From: Silene noctiflora
Lineage: Eukaryota; Streptophyta; Magnoliopsida; Caryophyllales; Caryophyllaceae
Assembly (NCBI GenBank): GCA_009801015.1
Contig: VHZZ01008540.1
Location: 5,739 to 45,910 of the forward strand
Reading direction: 5' to 3'
Length of the DNA: 40,172 nt
Both the position numbers and the translations under genes were made by a program. Of the stretch, positions 25,443 to 35,821 are shown one piece after another; within the stretch, counting starts at the first letter, position 1, and every line of letters starts with the position of its first letter. The notes beneath the pieces were generated by a model, which did no database searches, was not told the origin of the DNA, and saw only the letters and a program-made list of their open reading frames with translations.

Positions 25443-25804
25443 ATGAGCAGCGAATTAAGGTCTCGATTTCTACAAGTATACGAAGTTCTGAAATCGGAGC
25501 TCCTCAATGATCCTGCTTTTGAATGGACTCCTGATTCCACCCAATGGGTTGACCGGGTATGTCTCTCTGTCTATCTCTATCAATGTATATTAGACATACA
25601 TACAGACATACTCACTTGCTTCCTTATTCATTCATTCATTCATTCATATGAATGTATAGAATAGAATAGATTGAATTCTTTGATTGATTTTCTATCTCTA
25701 CAACTGACCCACTGGTTAGTGACCCCATTAGATGGACCCCAATCAGAATATGCAACCACTCAGTTGGACTTGGAATCCAAACAATAATTAACAGATGATG
25801 ATGA

Positions 25805-25836
<32 letters not shown>

Positions 25837-28316
25837 ATACTTGAATTCATTACTACTCAATCCAAACACATGTTTTATTCTCTACTTTCATGTTTTATCT
25901 GTATTCATTCATTGTCCTTGAATGCTTTGTTTTTCAGATGCTCGACTATAATGTTCCTGGTGGTAAGCTCAATCGAGGACTGTCAGTTATTGACAGTTAC
26001 TCTTTGTTGAAGGAAGGACAAGACCTCAACGATGATGAAATCTTTCTCGCTTCTGCCCTTGGCTGGTGCATTGAATGGGTATTTCTCATTACATACCAAT
26101 TACCATACCTCTGCTTACATGCACACAATACTCTTACCTAATAACTCACTTGTCCTTACTTTTCTAGCTTCAAGCTTATTTCCTTGTTCTTGATGATATT
26201 ATGGACAACTCTCACACACGACGTGGTCAACCTTGCTGGTTTAGACTCCCAAAGGTCTCTTTCTTCTCTTTAAACCCATTCACATCAATCTAACATCTAT
26301 TCTACTTTATTACTGCTTACCCCTTATGTCCTTTTACAGGTTGGCATTATTGCTGCCAACGACGGTGTCATACTTCGCAACCATATTCCCAGAATCCTCA
26401 AGAATCATTTTAGGGACAAAAACTACTATGTAGATTTGTTGGATTTATTTAATGAGGTCATGCTTCCTTCATTCCCTCTCTAAAATCCAAATAACACCAC
26501 ATTACTATCACCATCTCATCATATCTTTCTAATTTTTCCAGGTAGAATTCCAGACTGCCAGTGGACAGATGATTGATCTCATAACCACTATTGCAGGAGA
26601 AAAAGATCTTTCTAAATATTCTTTGGATCTGTGAGTATACATACATACCACAAATATCTCTTCTGTTTATAAATATATTTAACCTTTTCCACTCTCTGTA
26701 ACACTTTCTTTATTTATTTGTAGTCACCGCCGCATTGTTCAGTACAAAACTGCTTACTATTCATTCTATTTATCAGTAAGTTCATTTCCTACCCTCATTA
26801 CTTCTCTAGCACACGCAAAAATAAACACTTGGGGGTTGTCTTGCCTGAATTTTCATCGACTATGTAACCTGTGTACTATAGGCATAAATTTTGTATATTG
26901 TTTGACATGTTGCTAATCTCTTACTGGACAGGTTGCATGTGCTTTACTCATGTCAGGTGAAAAACTCGAAGACCATATTGATGTCAAAAACATTCTTATT
27001 GACATGGGAATATATTTCCAAGTACAGGTGAGTTATATAGGACACACCCTTGTTTCGGTTTGCTAGTTTGAGAGAACATATCGTGGGTTTTAAATTAAAA
27101 CTTCAACTCTACAGTCGCCATAGACTGATCTTGTGTAGTGTTTTCTATATTCTACTTCTGATTAACTTTCAATTTTTATTTTGTTGGTTTTCTTCCTTTT
27201 TGTATAGGATGACTATCTTGATTGTTTTGGAGACCCTGAAGGAAAGGTAAAAAGCAAATCTTCTCTATTGCATTCTTGAGTTGATCTGCCTAGTGGCTTT
27301 AGTATCTATATATCCTGACATCNACATCTTTTGATCTTCAGATCGGAACTGATATAGAAGATTTTAAGTGCTCTTGGTTGGTTGTCAAAGCTCTGGAACT
27401 ATGTAACGATGAACAAAAGAAAGTTTTACATGTAAGTTAGGCCTGCGATTCTACGCGTCTTTACGCCAGTTCGTCTGGTTTTGATGGCTTTCCAGGTCCA
27501 ATAAACTTTTGTTAGGTCTAATTGGTCGTATTTCAGGAAAACTACGGCAAACAAGATGCAGCCTGTGTGGCAAAAGTGAAAGAGCTTTATCATCACCTTG
27601 ATCTCCAGGTTATGTCCTTTCTCAGGCACACTTGTATTTGTATCTTAGGTGGCAAGCAGTGGCAGACCTTGGAATGAAAAATAAAGGGTGTCAGGGTTTG
27701 ATGGAGATTTGAAATACTCTACCGTTGAGGCGTTGAGTCAAGGGAGACAAGTGATAATTTTAATACTGGTATTTATATATAAACTTAAAAGGTCCTCCAC
27801 ATCTGTTTTTGTAGCTTCTAACTCATTTGAGTTTCACACGTGAGTGTGCCATATCCACAAAATGAGGTGGACTGTATAAACCACGGAGGTGTACTACCAT
27901 CACCATTTAGTTTTAGAATGAAACCTTCTTAGGCTTATGAAATAGGCAACCCCTCTTCTTTATGGGTGTTGCTCAAGCCCTTGTCATGAATTTAACCTGG
28001 TATCAAATTCCGTGACTATTACCTGGCCACCTGGGTATGATGATTTAAGCTTGGTAGGATCAGGATAGTGTTTACTATCTTATATATCAAGGGGTTACTC
28101 TTTATGGGCGTGCTCCAGGCCCTGTTCAGTAATTTAAACTTGTTTGCTCTATCTGTTTTTTTGAGCTTTCTTGTTATAAATTTGCAGGGTGTTTTTGCGG
28201 AGTTTGAGAAACAGAGTTATGAGAAGATAGTAAATTCCATTGAAGCGCATCCAAGCAAATCAGTGCAGGCTGTTCTCAAGTCATTTTTGGCGAAAATTTA
28301 CAAGAGGCAGAAATGA
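25443..28316 (+). CDS. FPS: Farnesyl diphosphate synthase
   Basis: Eleven exons: 25443-25556, 25938-26078, 26168-26254, 26340-26456, 26542-26630, 26724-26775, 26932-27027, 27208-27246, 27342-27431, 27537-27608 and 28188-28316. All junctions are in phase; product 341 aa. The enzyme adds two isopentenyl diphosphates to dimethylallyl diphosphate to make farnesyl diphosphate, feeding sterols, triterpenes and sesquiterpenes. The first aspartate-rich motif is DDIMD (94-98) followed by RRG; the second is DDYLD (233-237). Tyr89-Phe90, just before the first motif, fit a C15 product. GQMIDLI and KTAYYSFYL are also family blocks. The C-terminus KIYKRQK is intact. No transit peptide is apparent, so the cytosolic form is likely. 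A two-residue gap follows the second motif (see findings). Confidence 0.97.
25626..25834. repeat. (ATTC)n and (ATT)n microsatellites in FPS intron 1
   Basis: An ATTC run occupies about 25626-25645 and an ATT run about 25805-25834. Both lie in the 381-nt first intron. Confidence 0.9.
27651..28187. repeat. Transposon-derived sequence in FPS intron 10
   Basis: This 579-nt intron is far longer than the neighbouring ones. GCAGTGGCAGACCTTGGAAT near 27656 resembles the GTGGCGGAGCCAGG termini of old plant DNA transposons. A block near 27955 (CTTTATGGGTGTTGCTCAAG) recurs in altered form near 28099 (CTTTATGGGCGTGCTCCAGG). The piece at about 27895-27940 matches one in the NOI gene intron near 38222-38266. 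No coding capacity. Confidence 0.55.
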
Positions 28317-28689
28317 AACTGTAACGTTTTCGTCTTATAAAAAAATTCCACCGACTCGACCCCTCCTCAGAAGGGAGGGGAGAGAATTGATTTGGGTGTT
28401 TTGAATGTTTTTGTTTCAAATGTTTTGTAGCCGGTTTTGTTATCTTATTAGCTTCGCAGACAAATCATATTATTGATGCATTACACTCCGAAAGGAGAGG
28501 ATCTTTTGTAATGTGATGGTCATTACTCATTCGTAAGGACCGAGTTTCCATCAGGGTTTGGAGTGCTACTTTACGAATGATCTTACAATCAGTTGTCATC
28601 TGTTATCTATCCGTCACTATGCCATAAATATGATTGCCTAATCTCCCCTAGGCCCTATCTATAGCTCGGGGGAAACACATCTTGTGGCG

Positions 28690-28809
28690 TCTCATCTCTT
28701 GTCTCATGCTACTTTTAACTTGACACATCAACATGTGAAATAAATAATTATACAATGTGTGCAAGTCTAATGTCTGAAAATGAGAGAGTATGGGACATGA
28801 GATGAGACT
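28690..28809. repeat. Imperfect inverted repeat, MITE-like
   Basis: The left arm GTCTCATCTCTTGTCTCATG (from 28690) pairs with the right arm at 28788-28809, whose reverse complement is AGTCTCATCTCATGTCCCAT. Arms are about 23 bp with a few mismatches, and the core is AT-rich. A transposon-terminus-like AATCCTGGCTCCGC follows at about 28850. Confidence 0.45.
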
Positions 28810-29787
28810 TAAACAAGAGACGGCGGATATTCCTCATTGTAAGAGTTCAAATCCTGGCTCCGCAACTATACCAACATTAGTGGAATGACCATTGCCTTGC
28901 CGAACAATAAAAAATCTGAACTTGTTGGGTATAATTTTTGAATAATTTTATCGATTTAACTTATTGCATTATGAGTTGGCGCCCCCTCAAATTGTCCAAG
29001 ACCCAATTTTTGAATATCAGCCTTGTGTTTTATTTTTCTAAAGTTATATAGAATACATCACATAATTCATAAAACAAATACTCGAGCAGTGTAGCACCTC
29101 CCTCCCTCAAGGCACGCAACAAAAATGCATGGAAACCATGATAAATGACTAAAATTAGAAAAAAAGGGGTCTAAAAGAAAGATAAAATTAGCTGTAAAAT
29201 TAGGAAAAAACCACAAAAATGAGTATGTTAAAAATATATAGTTAGAAGGATTTTGGTGGTCAGGAAATAAAGAAGAATGGGGACATTATTTCTATTTACC
29301 ATTGTGTTGTTCCCTCTTCTTCTTGGAGTTTTGTCCCATCTCTGCTCATTTTTACACCAAAACAAGAGGCTTCCCAATTTGTCTACCCTTCATCAGCCTC
29401 TTTTTCTACAACCCAACTCCTCTCCCACTTTCTGCTTCCACCATTGCAATTATTCAAGGTATTCCTCTTTTTCTTCTTCTTCTTCTTTCGATTCATATAA
29501 TCAAATACGTCTCATACATATAACCTCCATTCCACCGTCTTCTTCCCACTTCAGAATATACGTAATTGTTTATATACATGTTTTTTTTGTTTTCTTCATT
29601 TGATTATTTTCTAATTAGATTAGATTAGATTGTTATGGTGTTTTATATCAGGTTGTTATTGTCTCGAGTTGTTTTCAACGGAACCTGTGTATTTGATTGT
29701 TAACAATCCATTTCAATGGAACAACAATTAAAATTAATACTTTCATTTTATTTACGTATTTTAAGATACTCAACAAATGTTCTTTCT

Positions 29788-29820
29788 ATGCATGCATGCA
29801 TCTTCTCCTTCTTATATAAA
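29788..29820 (+). promoter_or_regulatory. Tandem RY motifs and TATA box of the serine-rich gene
   Basis: ATGCATGCATGCAT (29788-29801) contains overlapping CATGCA (RY) elements. TATATAAA (29813-29820) lies 11 bp further on, and the ATG follows 98 bp later. RY elements are bound by B3 factors of the ABI3/FUS3/LEC2 type, which suggests but does not prove seed-linked regulation. Confidence 0.55.
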
Positions 29821-29918
29821 TTTATAGAGATATCATACCCTTTGGCCTTCATACCTATAATAATACAAGTCCCATAAAACTGGATGTAACAAATAGGCTA
29901 AACAAAGCAAGGGAGCCA

Positions 29919-30278
29919 ATGGATGAGAAACGGGACGAACAAAAGCCCATGAGGCGGAAGATATCATTACAAAACATGGATGCAGATGATCCACAAAAGC
30001 TGTCTCAAATGCGACCAACAATAGCCCAACATACGTCACCACCGTCGAGCCCACTTAAGAAGTCTTCGAGCACCCGCTCCAATTGCCTTTGTTCTCCAAC
30101 TACACATGTCGGGTCATTTCGGTGCAGACTCCATAGACATGGGCCTACCAAGCCCAACATGCGACGTGGCCACTCTGTCGGGTCAAATTTATCCGAATTG
30201 ACTAACAAGTTCTCTTCTAATCCTACCCTGTCTACTTCCTCGTTGCAGACCTCTGCCTCTTCGTCACAAATGCAATGA
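29919..30278 (+). CDS. Small serine-rich protein (plant SFRCRLHR family)
   Basis: A single open frame of 119 aa. The conserved core is CLCSPTTHVGSFRCRLHR (residues 55-72) followed by RRGHSVGSNLSEL (~81-94). Both blocks mark a plant-specific family annotated only as 'serine-rich protein-like'. The N-terminus is charged (KRDEQKPMRRK) and carries SPPSSPLKKSSS; the C-terminus is Ser/Thr-rich. No signal peptide or membrane segment is seen, and the biochemical role is unknown. The start is supported by the TATA box about 100 bp upstream and by the charged N-terminus typical of relatives. An antisense frame at 30005-30319 is a shadow. Confidence 0.85.
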   Translation: MDEKRDEQKPMRRKISLQNMDADDPQKLSQMRPTIAQHTSPPSSPLKKSSSTRSNCLCSPTTHVGSFRCRLHRHGPTKPNMRRGHSVGSNLSELTNKFSSNPTLSTSSLQTSASSSQMQ

Positions 30279-31220
30279 CTAGGTTTGTCGTGATCAGTGA
30301 TGAAGCAAGAGGTTAGCAAGGTTGTTGCTTGTTCAAGGAATGGAAAAATCGATTATTTTGTTAAAAATTATCGACTTCTTAAAATTCATTCTTTCTGTAT
30401 TACTAATTCACCCCTAAATTTTCGAATTATGTTTAACACCTCAAACTTTGTATCTTGATTCGACTACTGGTTGTGACTAAAGAGGTAAAATGATTGGATG
30501 TCTTGGATAGACTAAATTGTAGCCTTATATAAGAGAGTTGTACGTGAAAATCATGGGAGTTGTATATACAACTTTGTAGGCTAGAGGAAATACGGTTTTA
30601 GGAATCCAAAATACTCATATATCTTTATTTTCTGATAAACATTACTTAATAGATTTTTCTTTTTATGCTTTGTTTTTTTAAGGCAGTACTTCCATCATCT
30701 TATAGTTATCGACACAATAATATTATGGGGGAGAGGTAATAATTAAAGTTAATAATTTAGGGCAATATTGGATATTCAAACTTTTTAATTACTAAATTTT
30801 AAATTTTAAAAGAAAACAATTATTTTGGATCAATTTTTGAAAAATGGGGCCAATAAAATAAAATTGGGATGAATTTCAAAAGGGGACAATTTTTGTCCTG
30901 ACAAAAATTAATATTGCCCACGATAATTAGCCACGAGAGATTGGTGGCAAAAAATACCAACCTCTGTTACATTTTCAGATTATTTTTCGTGTGGCTATAA
31001 TCAATTATAATCCATCCACAACCATCGTGCGTTATGAAGATTTTCTTCGTGGTAAAATATCTTAGCCACAAATGTAAACATGACCAAAGAGTAAAAATCT
31101 AACATCTGTAAAGCAAGATTAACTGTTTATCTGTAACAGTTTAAGTCGAAAACTTATTTCATAAAAATGATAGGGTTTTTCTACCATGTGATCCATCTAT
31201 TTTTTCAGATTCTACAATAC

Positions 31221-31302
31221 CCCTCAATTTTTCAAAGTCATCCAAGATACCCGGGAGTATACCCTCAATTTTTCAAAGTCATCCAAAATAGCGGGGAGTA
31301 TT
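31221..31302. repeat. Two-copy 41-bp tandem repeat
   Basis: CCCTCAATTTTTCAAAGTCA starts at 31221 and again at 31262. Both copies run on to GGGAGTAT/GGGAGTAT-like ends and differ at a few positions. Confidence 0.9.
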
Positions 31303-31540
31303 TTAGGATTTCGGTTCCTATTTCCAAGTGGAGTAGTAATGATGTGAGCAACGAGGCAAGCTAGTGTAAGAATGATTAGAAGAAAAGAATGCAAGTCCAA
31401 AGTGATGGCTACTTTTTTTAGATAGACTAGAGAATGGATGCTTAGTCAGCCCACCAACTATAGCCTGTATATAATAATAATTATATGATTAGTGGATATA
31501 ATTTATTCCACTTTATCATCCTTAATTAATTTGGTTTCTA

Positions 31541-31667
31541 ATTATATGCGGTTTTAAATGGGCTTTTAAAATCAGATCTCTCAAATTTATTTGACAAACC
31601 TGACTGCTAGCGGACACTGCATAATAACAACTAATAGAGTTTGTCTCGTTGAAGACGGGTATTATCC
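31541..31667 (+). repeat. 127-bp direct duplication, copy 1
   Basis: Starts ATTATATGCGG and includes CAAATTTATTTGACAAACCT and CTGCTAG, ending GTATTATCC. It aligns without net gaps to copy 2 at 32609-32735, exactly 1,068 bp downstream, with scattered substitutions. Confidence 0.88.
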
Positions 31668-32608
31668 ATTTTCAATCTATTATCACAAAGAATCAACATA
31701 AACACTACTCCGTATTTGATTTACAACTATCAACCATGTAAAGAAATCAATTAAGAGTCCATTCAAAGAAACTTAACTTGATTTGATACTTGTTTTTTTG
31801 AGTCATTTTCCATAAGCACTATAACACTCTGTAACTTAAGACTAAATACTCTTTTTGCAAAATTGTGGCCCCTATAATATCAGATCGTCTCGATGACCAA
31901 ATAAGTTTAAAGTAGCAAAGTGTCCACAAAAAATGCCAAACTTTCTTCATCAAAGCAAACAGGAATATTGAAATATTAACAATTGAGGGGATAACGTAAC
32001 AAAAACAGAAGCAAGATACATTGTACTAAAATTGTTCCTTTTTTCTCATCATACACTGAGGTAGTGAGGTACGTAACTACGTGTATCGCAAAGCCTTTGT
32101 TTACTCAAGTTCTACACCCTACTGCGTTGTCCCTGCGCTCGCTATTGAGTATTGACCAACAATTCGAATAATTGATCATTTGTTTTAAGAAAAATTAAGC
32201 AAGAGAACTAAAAATTACAAAAGTAATGTTTACGGTTGGGAGTAGTTATAAAAAATCTTTCAAAATTATTTAGATCATTTTGTTATAAATACTTCCCTAT
32301 CAATATAAGACGTTTTGTATCCCCGTATTTATTATGAGACGATGAAGTAGGAGGAAATTAAAAAGGCATTGATTCATTAAAGCAGACAAAGTAGGCGAAA
32401 TGGACGATGGGAAGATGGACATGATGCGGTGACGATAAATGAATTTCAGCGTTTTGGTTCATGAGTTAATCCTCCGTACATTAAAAGTTAGATTTTTTTT
32501 TTTTTTCTTTTATTTTGGCAAAGCAATAGATGGACATTTTTAAGGTAGATCACGTGGCATATTTGTGGAGTAAAATTATTTAGAAATAGATATTTTATAG
32601 ATTTATAG

Positions 32609-32735
32609 ATTATATGCGGTTTCAAATAGGCTTTTGAAATCGTATCTCTCAAATTTATTTGACAAACCTAACTGCTAGTGGACACTGCATAGTAACAACT
32701 AATATAGCTTGTTTCATTGAAGATGGACACTATCC
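32609..32735 (+). repeat. 127-bp direct duplication, copy 2
   Basis: The partner of 31541-31667, ending about 290 bp before the CSLE start codon and so within its promoter. It carries the same CAAATTTATTTGACAAACCT core. Copies differ by scattered point changes only. Confidence 0.88.
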
Positions 32736-32998
32736 GTCAAGTGTCTCTCTCACAATATCACAAGTGGGAGGGCAAGTGGTGTGCTCCATTTAATTCTCAC
32801 TTGATTTGCCATTTACATACTGTAGAGGGACACTACCCGCTTTCAGCTTGTGACGTATAGGAGTATTTGTGTAAGTAATAAGGGTTGTTGCTCAGTCTTT
32901 CCTACTGACCAACAAAGTACTGTATAATAATCAATGATCCCACTTTATCAAGTATATATGTATATGATTACTACTGAGTAAGAGAGAGAGAGGGTGAT

Positions 32999-33021
32999 TA
33001 ATAATAATAATAATAATAATA
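32999..33021. repeat. (TAA)n microsatellite abutting the CSLE start codon
   Basis: About eight TAA/ATA units run directly into the ATG at 33022. A second TAA run (33775-33796) lies in intron 2 of the same gene, shortly before the exon 3 acceptor. Confidence 0.95.
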
Positions 33022-35821
33022 ATGGGTGAGAATAGTGATGATGGGTATTTGGCTCTGTTTGAGACGAAACAAGGAAAGGGAAGATTAATACAGAGGGTTT
33101 GTGCAAGCTCTATTTTGATTGCAATATGTTTAGTATGGATTTATAGAGTAAGTCATATCCCAGAAACAGGTGTTGATGGTAGATTCGGATGGATAGCTTT
33201 GTTTCTTGCTGAGATTTGGTTTACCTTTTACTGGCTTCTTACTCAAATTATTCGTTCCTGTTGTGTCTATAGATATCCCTTTAAACATCGCCTCCTTTCT
33301 ATCACCAGGTAATCAATTAAGATACTACTCTACTCGTCTCCATTGATATGATGGTAATCAATCAATATAATATATATAATATTAATATGTAGGCACGAAG
33401 ATGATCTCCCAAAGGTAGACATATTTGTATGCACGGCTGACCCGCAGATAGAGCCACCCTTGATGGTTATCAACACTGTTTTATCGGTTATGGCCTACGA
33501 TTATCCCCCCCAAAACCTCAGCATCTTCTTGTCCGATGACGCCGGTTCTATTCTAACATTTCATGCGCTTTATGAGGCTTCCCTTTTCTCTAAACACTGG
33601 TTGCCATACTGTAGAACCTATAATGTTGAGCCAAGGTCTCCTGCTGCTTATTTTAGCTCCATGCCTACTCCTCCTCCTGCTAATTCTCTTCATTCTAACC
33701 ACTTTAAATCTATCAAGGTAAAATGCAACGGCCTGAGCCTGACCTATCATTTCTTCCTTGCATTGGTTATTGCTTAATAATAATAATAATAATAATCCAT
33801 TAACAAATTACAAAAATGCAGAATTTATATGAAGAGATGAGCAATAGGATTGAGACATCAACGGCCTCGGGTAGAATACCAGAAGAAATACTCGATATGC
33901 ACAAAGGATTTTCCAAATGGAATAACGAATCTTACACTTGTAAGCAAGACCATGATACCATTCTTCAGGTTTGTTTACTTAATTAATAATACGTACTATA
34001 GTATCATTCATTCATTTACTTAATTATGAGTTGCTTGCTTGATGTCATTCCATTTTATTTTTGTGTCTAGATATTGATTGATGGAAGAAATACAGAGTTG
34101 AGAGATGTTCAAGGTTATCAGTTGCCAGCACTAGTCTACTTAGCTCGTCAAAAGAGGCCTACTCATCCCCATCATTTCAAAGCTGGAGCTATGAATGCAT
34201 TGGTAATTACCTATTTAATCTTGTATTTTAGACGAATATGAATATATGATTTGTGATTACTAGCTTATTTACCAATGCGATGCAGTTAAGGGTGTCCGCA
34301 GAAATAAGCAACGCCCCAATAATTCTTAACCTTGATTGTGATATGTATTCCAACAACTCCACTTCCATTAGAGATGCACTCTGTTTGCTTATGGATCAAG
34401 TACAAAGCCAAGATATAGCATTCGTCCAATTTCCTCAGAGTTTCGATAATGTTGACCAAAACGATATGTACTCTGCTCGCTTTCAAGTCATCAATCAAGT
34501 AAGCCTTTTCATATTTCATTTTCAATCAACTATACGTACAGTATTATAAGCAGTGCAGTTGGGTTGAAATGTTGAATTGGAGTTGGATTTTAATATTTTA
34601 TTTTAATATTTTATAGGTGGAACTCCCCGGACTAGATGGTGTTGGAGGTCCGCTTTACATAGGAACCGGGTGTTTCCATCGCAGAGAAATATTAGCGGGT
34701 CTTAAATACAGCAAGGAGTATAAGATCAAGTGGAAACCCCAAAACACGTCCACTGCTAATGGAACATTGGACGAGTTGGAAGAAAGAGCCAAGACGCTTG
34801 CTAGCTCCACATATGAATTAAACTCCCAATGGGGAAAAGAGGCATGTCTTTATTTTACGATTATTGTCCATTCTCTTCTTTAGCCTTGAATAATTTAATA
34901 ATTTAAAAAGAGGTTAAAATGCAGGTTGGATTGAAATACGGGTGTCCAGTTGAAGATGTGATAACGGGTTTGGCAATACAGTGCCGAGGATGGAAATCAG
35001 CGTACCTGAACCCGGAAAGGAGTAGTTTCCTAGGAAAGGCAGGAACAACATTGGAAGATACACTAGTACAACATAAGAGATGGAGTGAAGGAGATCTACA
35101 AATAATGATTAGCCATTGTCCATTCTGGTATGGGAGAAATAAAATAAGCTTTGCACTTCAATTGGGTTACTCACATTATTGCTTTTGGGCAGTCAACTCT
35201 TTGCCAACCTTGTGTTATTCCACCATCCCTTCTCTTTACCTGTTAAGGGGCACTCCCCTCTTTCCACAGGTATCAAGCATATGGTTTTACCCTTTTGCCT
35301 ACATTATTATAGTCAAGTATACATACAGCCTATTAGAATTTCTAAGCTGTAAAGGCACCGTCCCTCAATGGTGGAATGAACAAAGGATATGGCTTTACAA
35401 ACGAACATCCTCATACCTCTTCGCCTTAATTGACACCATTTTCAAGTTACTCGGATTTTCCGATATGAAATTTGTGATTACCAACAAAGTTACAGACGAC
35501 CAAGTGTTTCAAAGATATCAAAATGGAATCATGGAATTTGGAGCGCCTTCTCCCATGTTCACCGTATTGACCACTCTTGCATTGATAAATATGTTCGCCT
35601 TGGTCATCTTCGTCAAAAAAATCCTAACTGGGGAAAATAGAGTGGTTGTTATTAAGAGTCTGAGCTTGCAAATATTGTTATGTGGTGTGTTGATTATAAT
35701 CAACTACCCTCTGTTTGAAGCACTTTACATCAGAAAGGATAAAGGCAAGATCCCTAGATCTGTGGGTCTTAAGGCAACATTTTTAGGGGTTTTAGCATGT
35801 GCTTTATTTTTAAGCTGGTAG
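33022..35821 (+). CDS. CSLE1: Cellulose synthase-like protein, CSLE group (GT2)
   Basis: Seven exons: 33022-33308, 33393-33717, 33822-33968, 34071-34202, 34286-34498, 34617-34841 and 34925-35821. Phases agree; product 741 aa, typical for CSLE. Two membrane segments lie near the N-terminus (about 27-43 and 58-76). The catalytic domain has the first Asp motif LSDDAGS (142-148), [10 protein letters not shown], the DCD motif (314-316), [12 protein letters not shown] (452-454) and QHKRW (492-496). Several membrane segments follow to the C-terminus. It would polymerise or transfer sugars from UDP-sugars at an endomembrane; the exact CSLE product is not established. The N-terminal [13 protein letters not shown] and YRVSHIPE blocks point to CSLE rather than CSLG/CSLM. 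Odd points: Ala where DDG is expected, and a GC-AG intron 6. Confidence 0.93.

Larger units (their letters stand above)
28317..29918. other. Intergenic region, FPS to serine-rich gene
   Basis: The first few hundred bases are FPS 3' UTR. The middle holds inverted-repeat and transposon-end remnants (28690-28866). The stretch 29277-29460 begins with an ATG, is unusually C/T-rich, encodes a hydrophobic start in one frame (MGTLFLFTIVLFPLLLGVLS) and meets a possible GT donor near 29459. It could be an untranslated exon or chance. No recognised gene is present. Confidence 0.45.
30279..33021. other. Intergenic region upstream of the CSLE gene
   Basis: Contains the serine-rich gene 3' flank, then AT-rich repeat debris: GCCACGA/TCGTGG words around 30925-31065 that look like ends of a small transposon, a 41-bp tandem pair at 31221-31302, and a 127-bp direct duplication (31541-31667 and 32609-32735). 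The last 70 bp hold a TATA-like TATATATGTATA (about 32953-32964) and a GA-rich leader. No other gene is recognised. Confidence 0.55.

Noticed and set aside
28840-28870. tRNA- or SINE-like B box (GAGTTCAAATCCTGG)
   Set aside because: No A box or tRNA fold is present upstream; the following CTCCGC fits a DNA-transposon terminus better.
28974-28990. TTGGCGCCCCCTC, resembling an LTR-retrotransposon primer-binding site
   Set aside because: No LTR ending in CA precedes it and no gag-pol follows; too short to call.
33022-35821. Assignment to the saponin-related CSLG/CSLM group
   Set aside because: The N-terminal FETK..KGR and YRVSHIPE blocks and the [14 protein letters not shown] context fit CSLE better.
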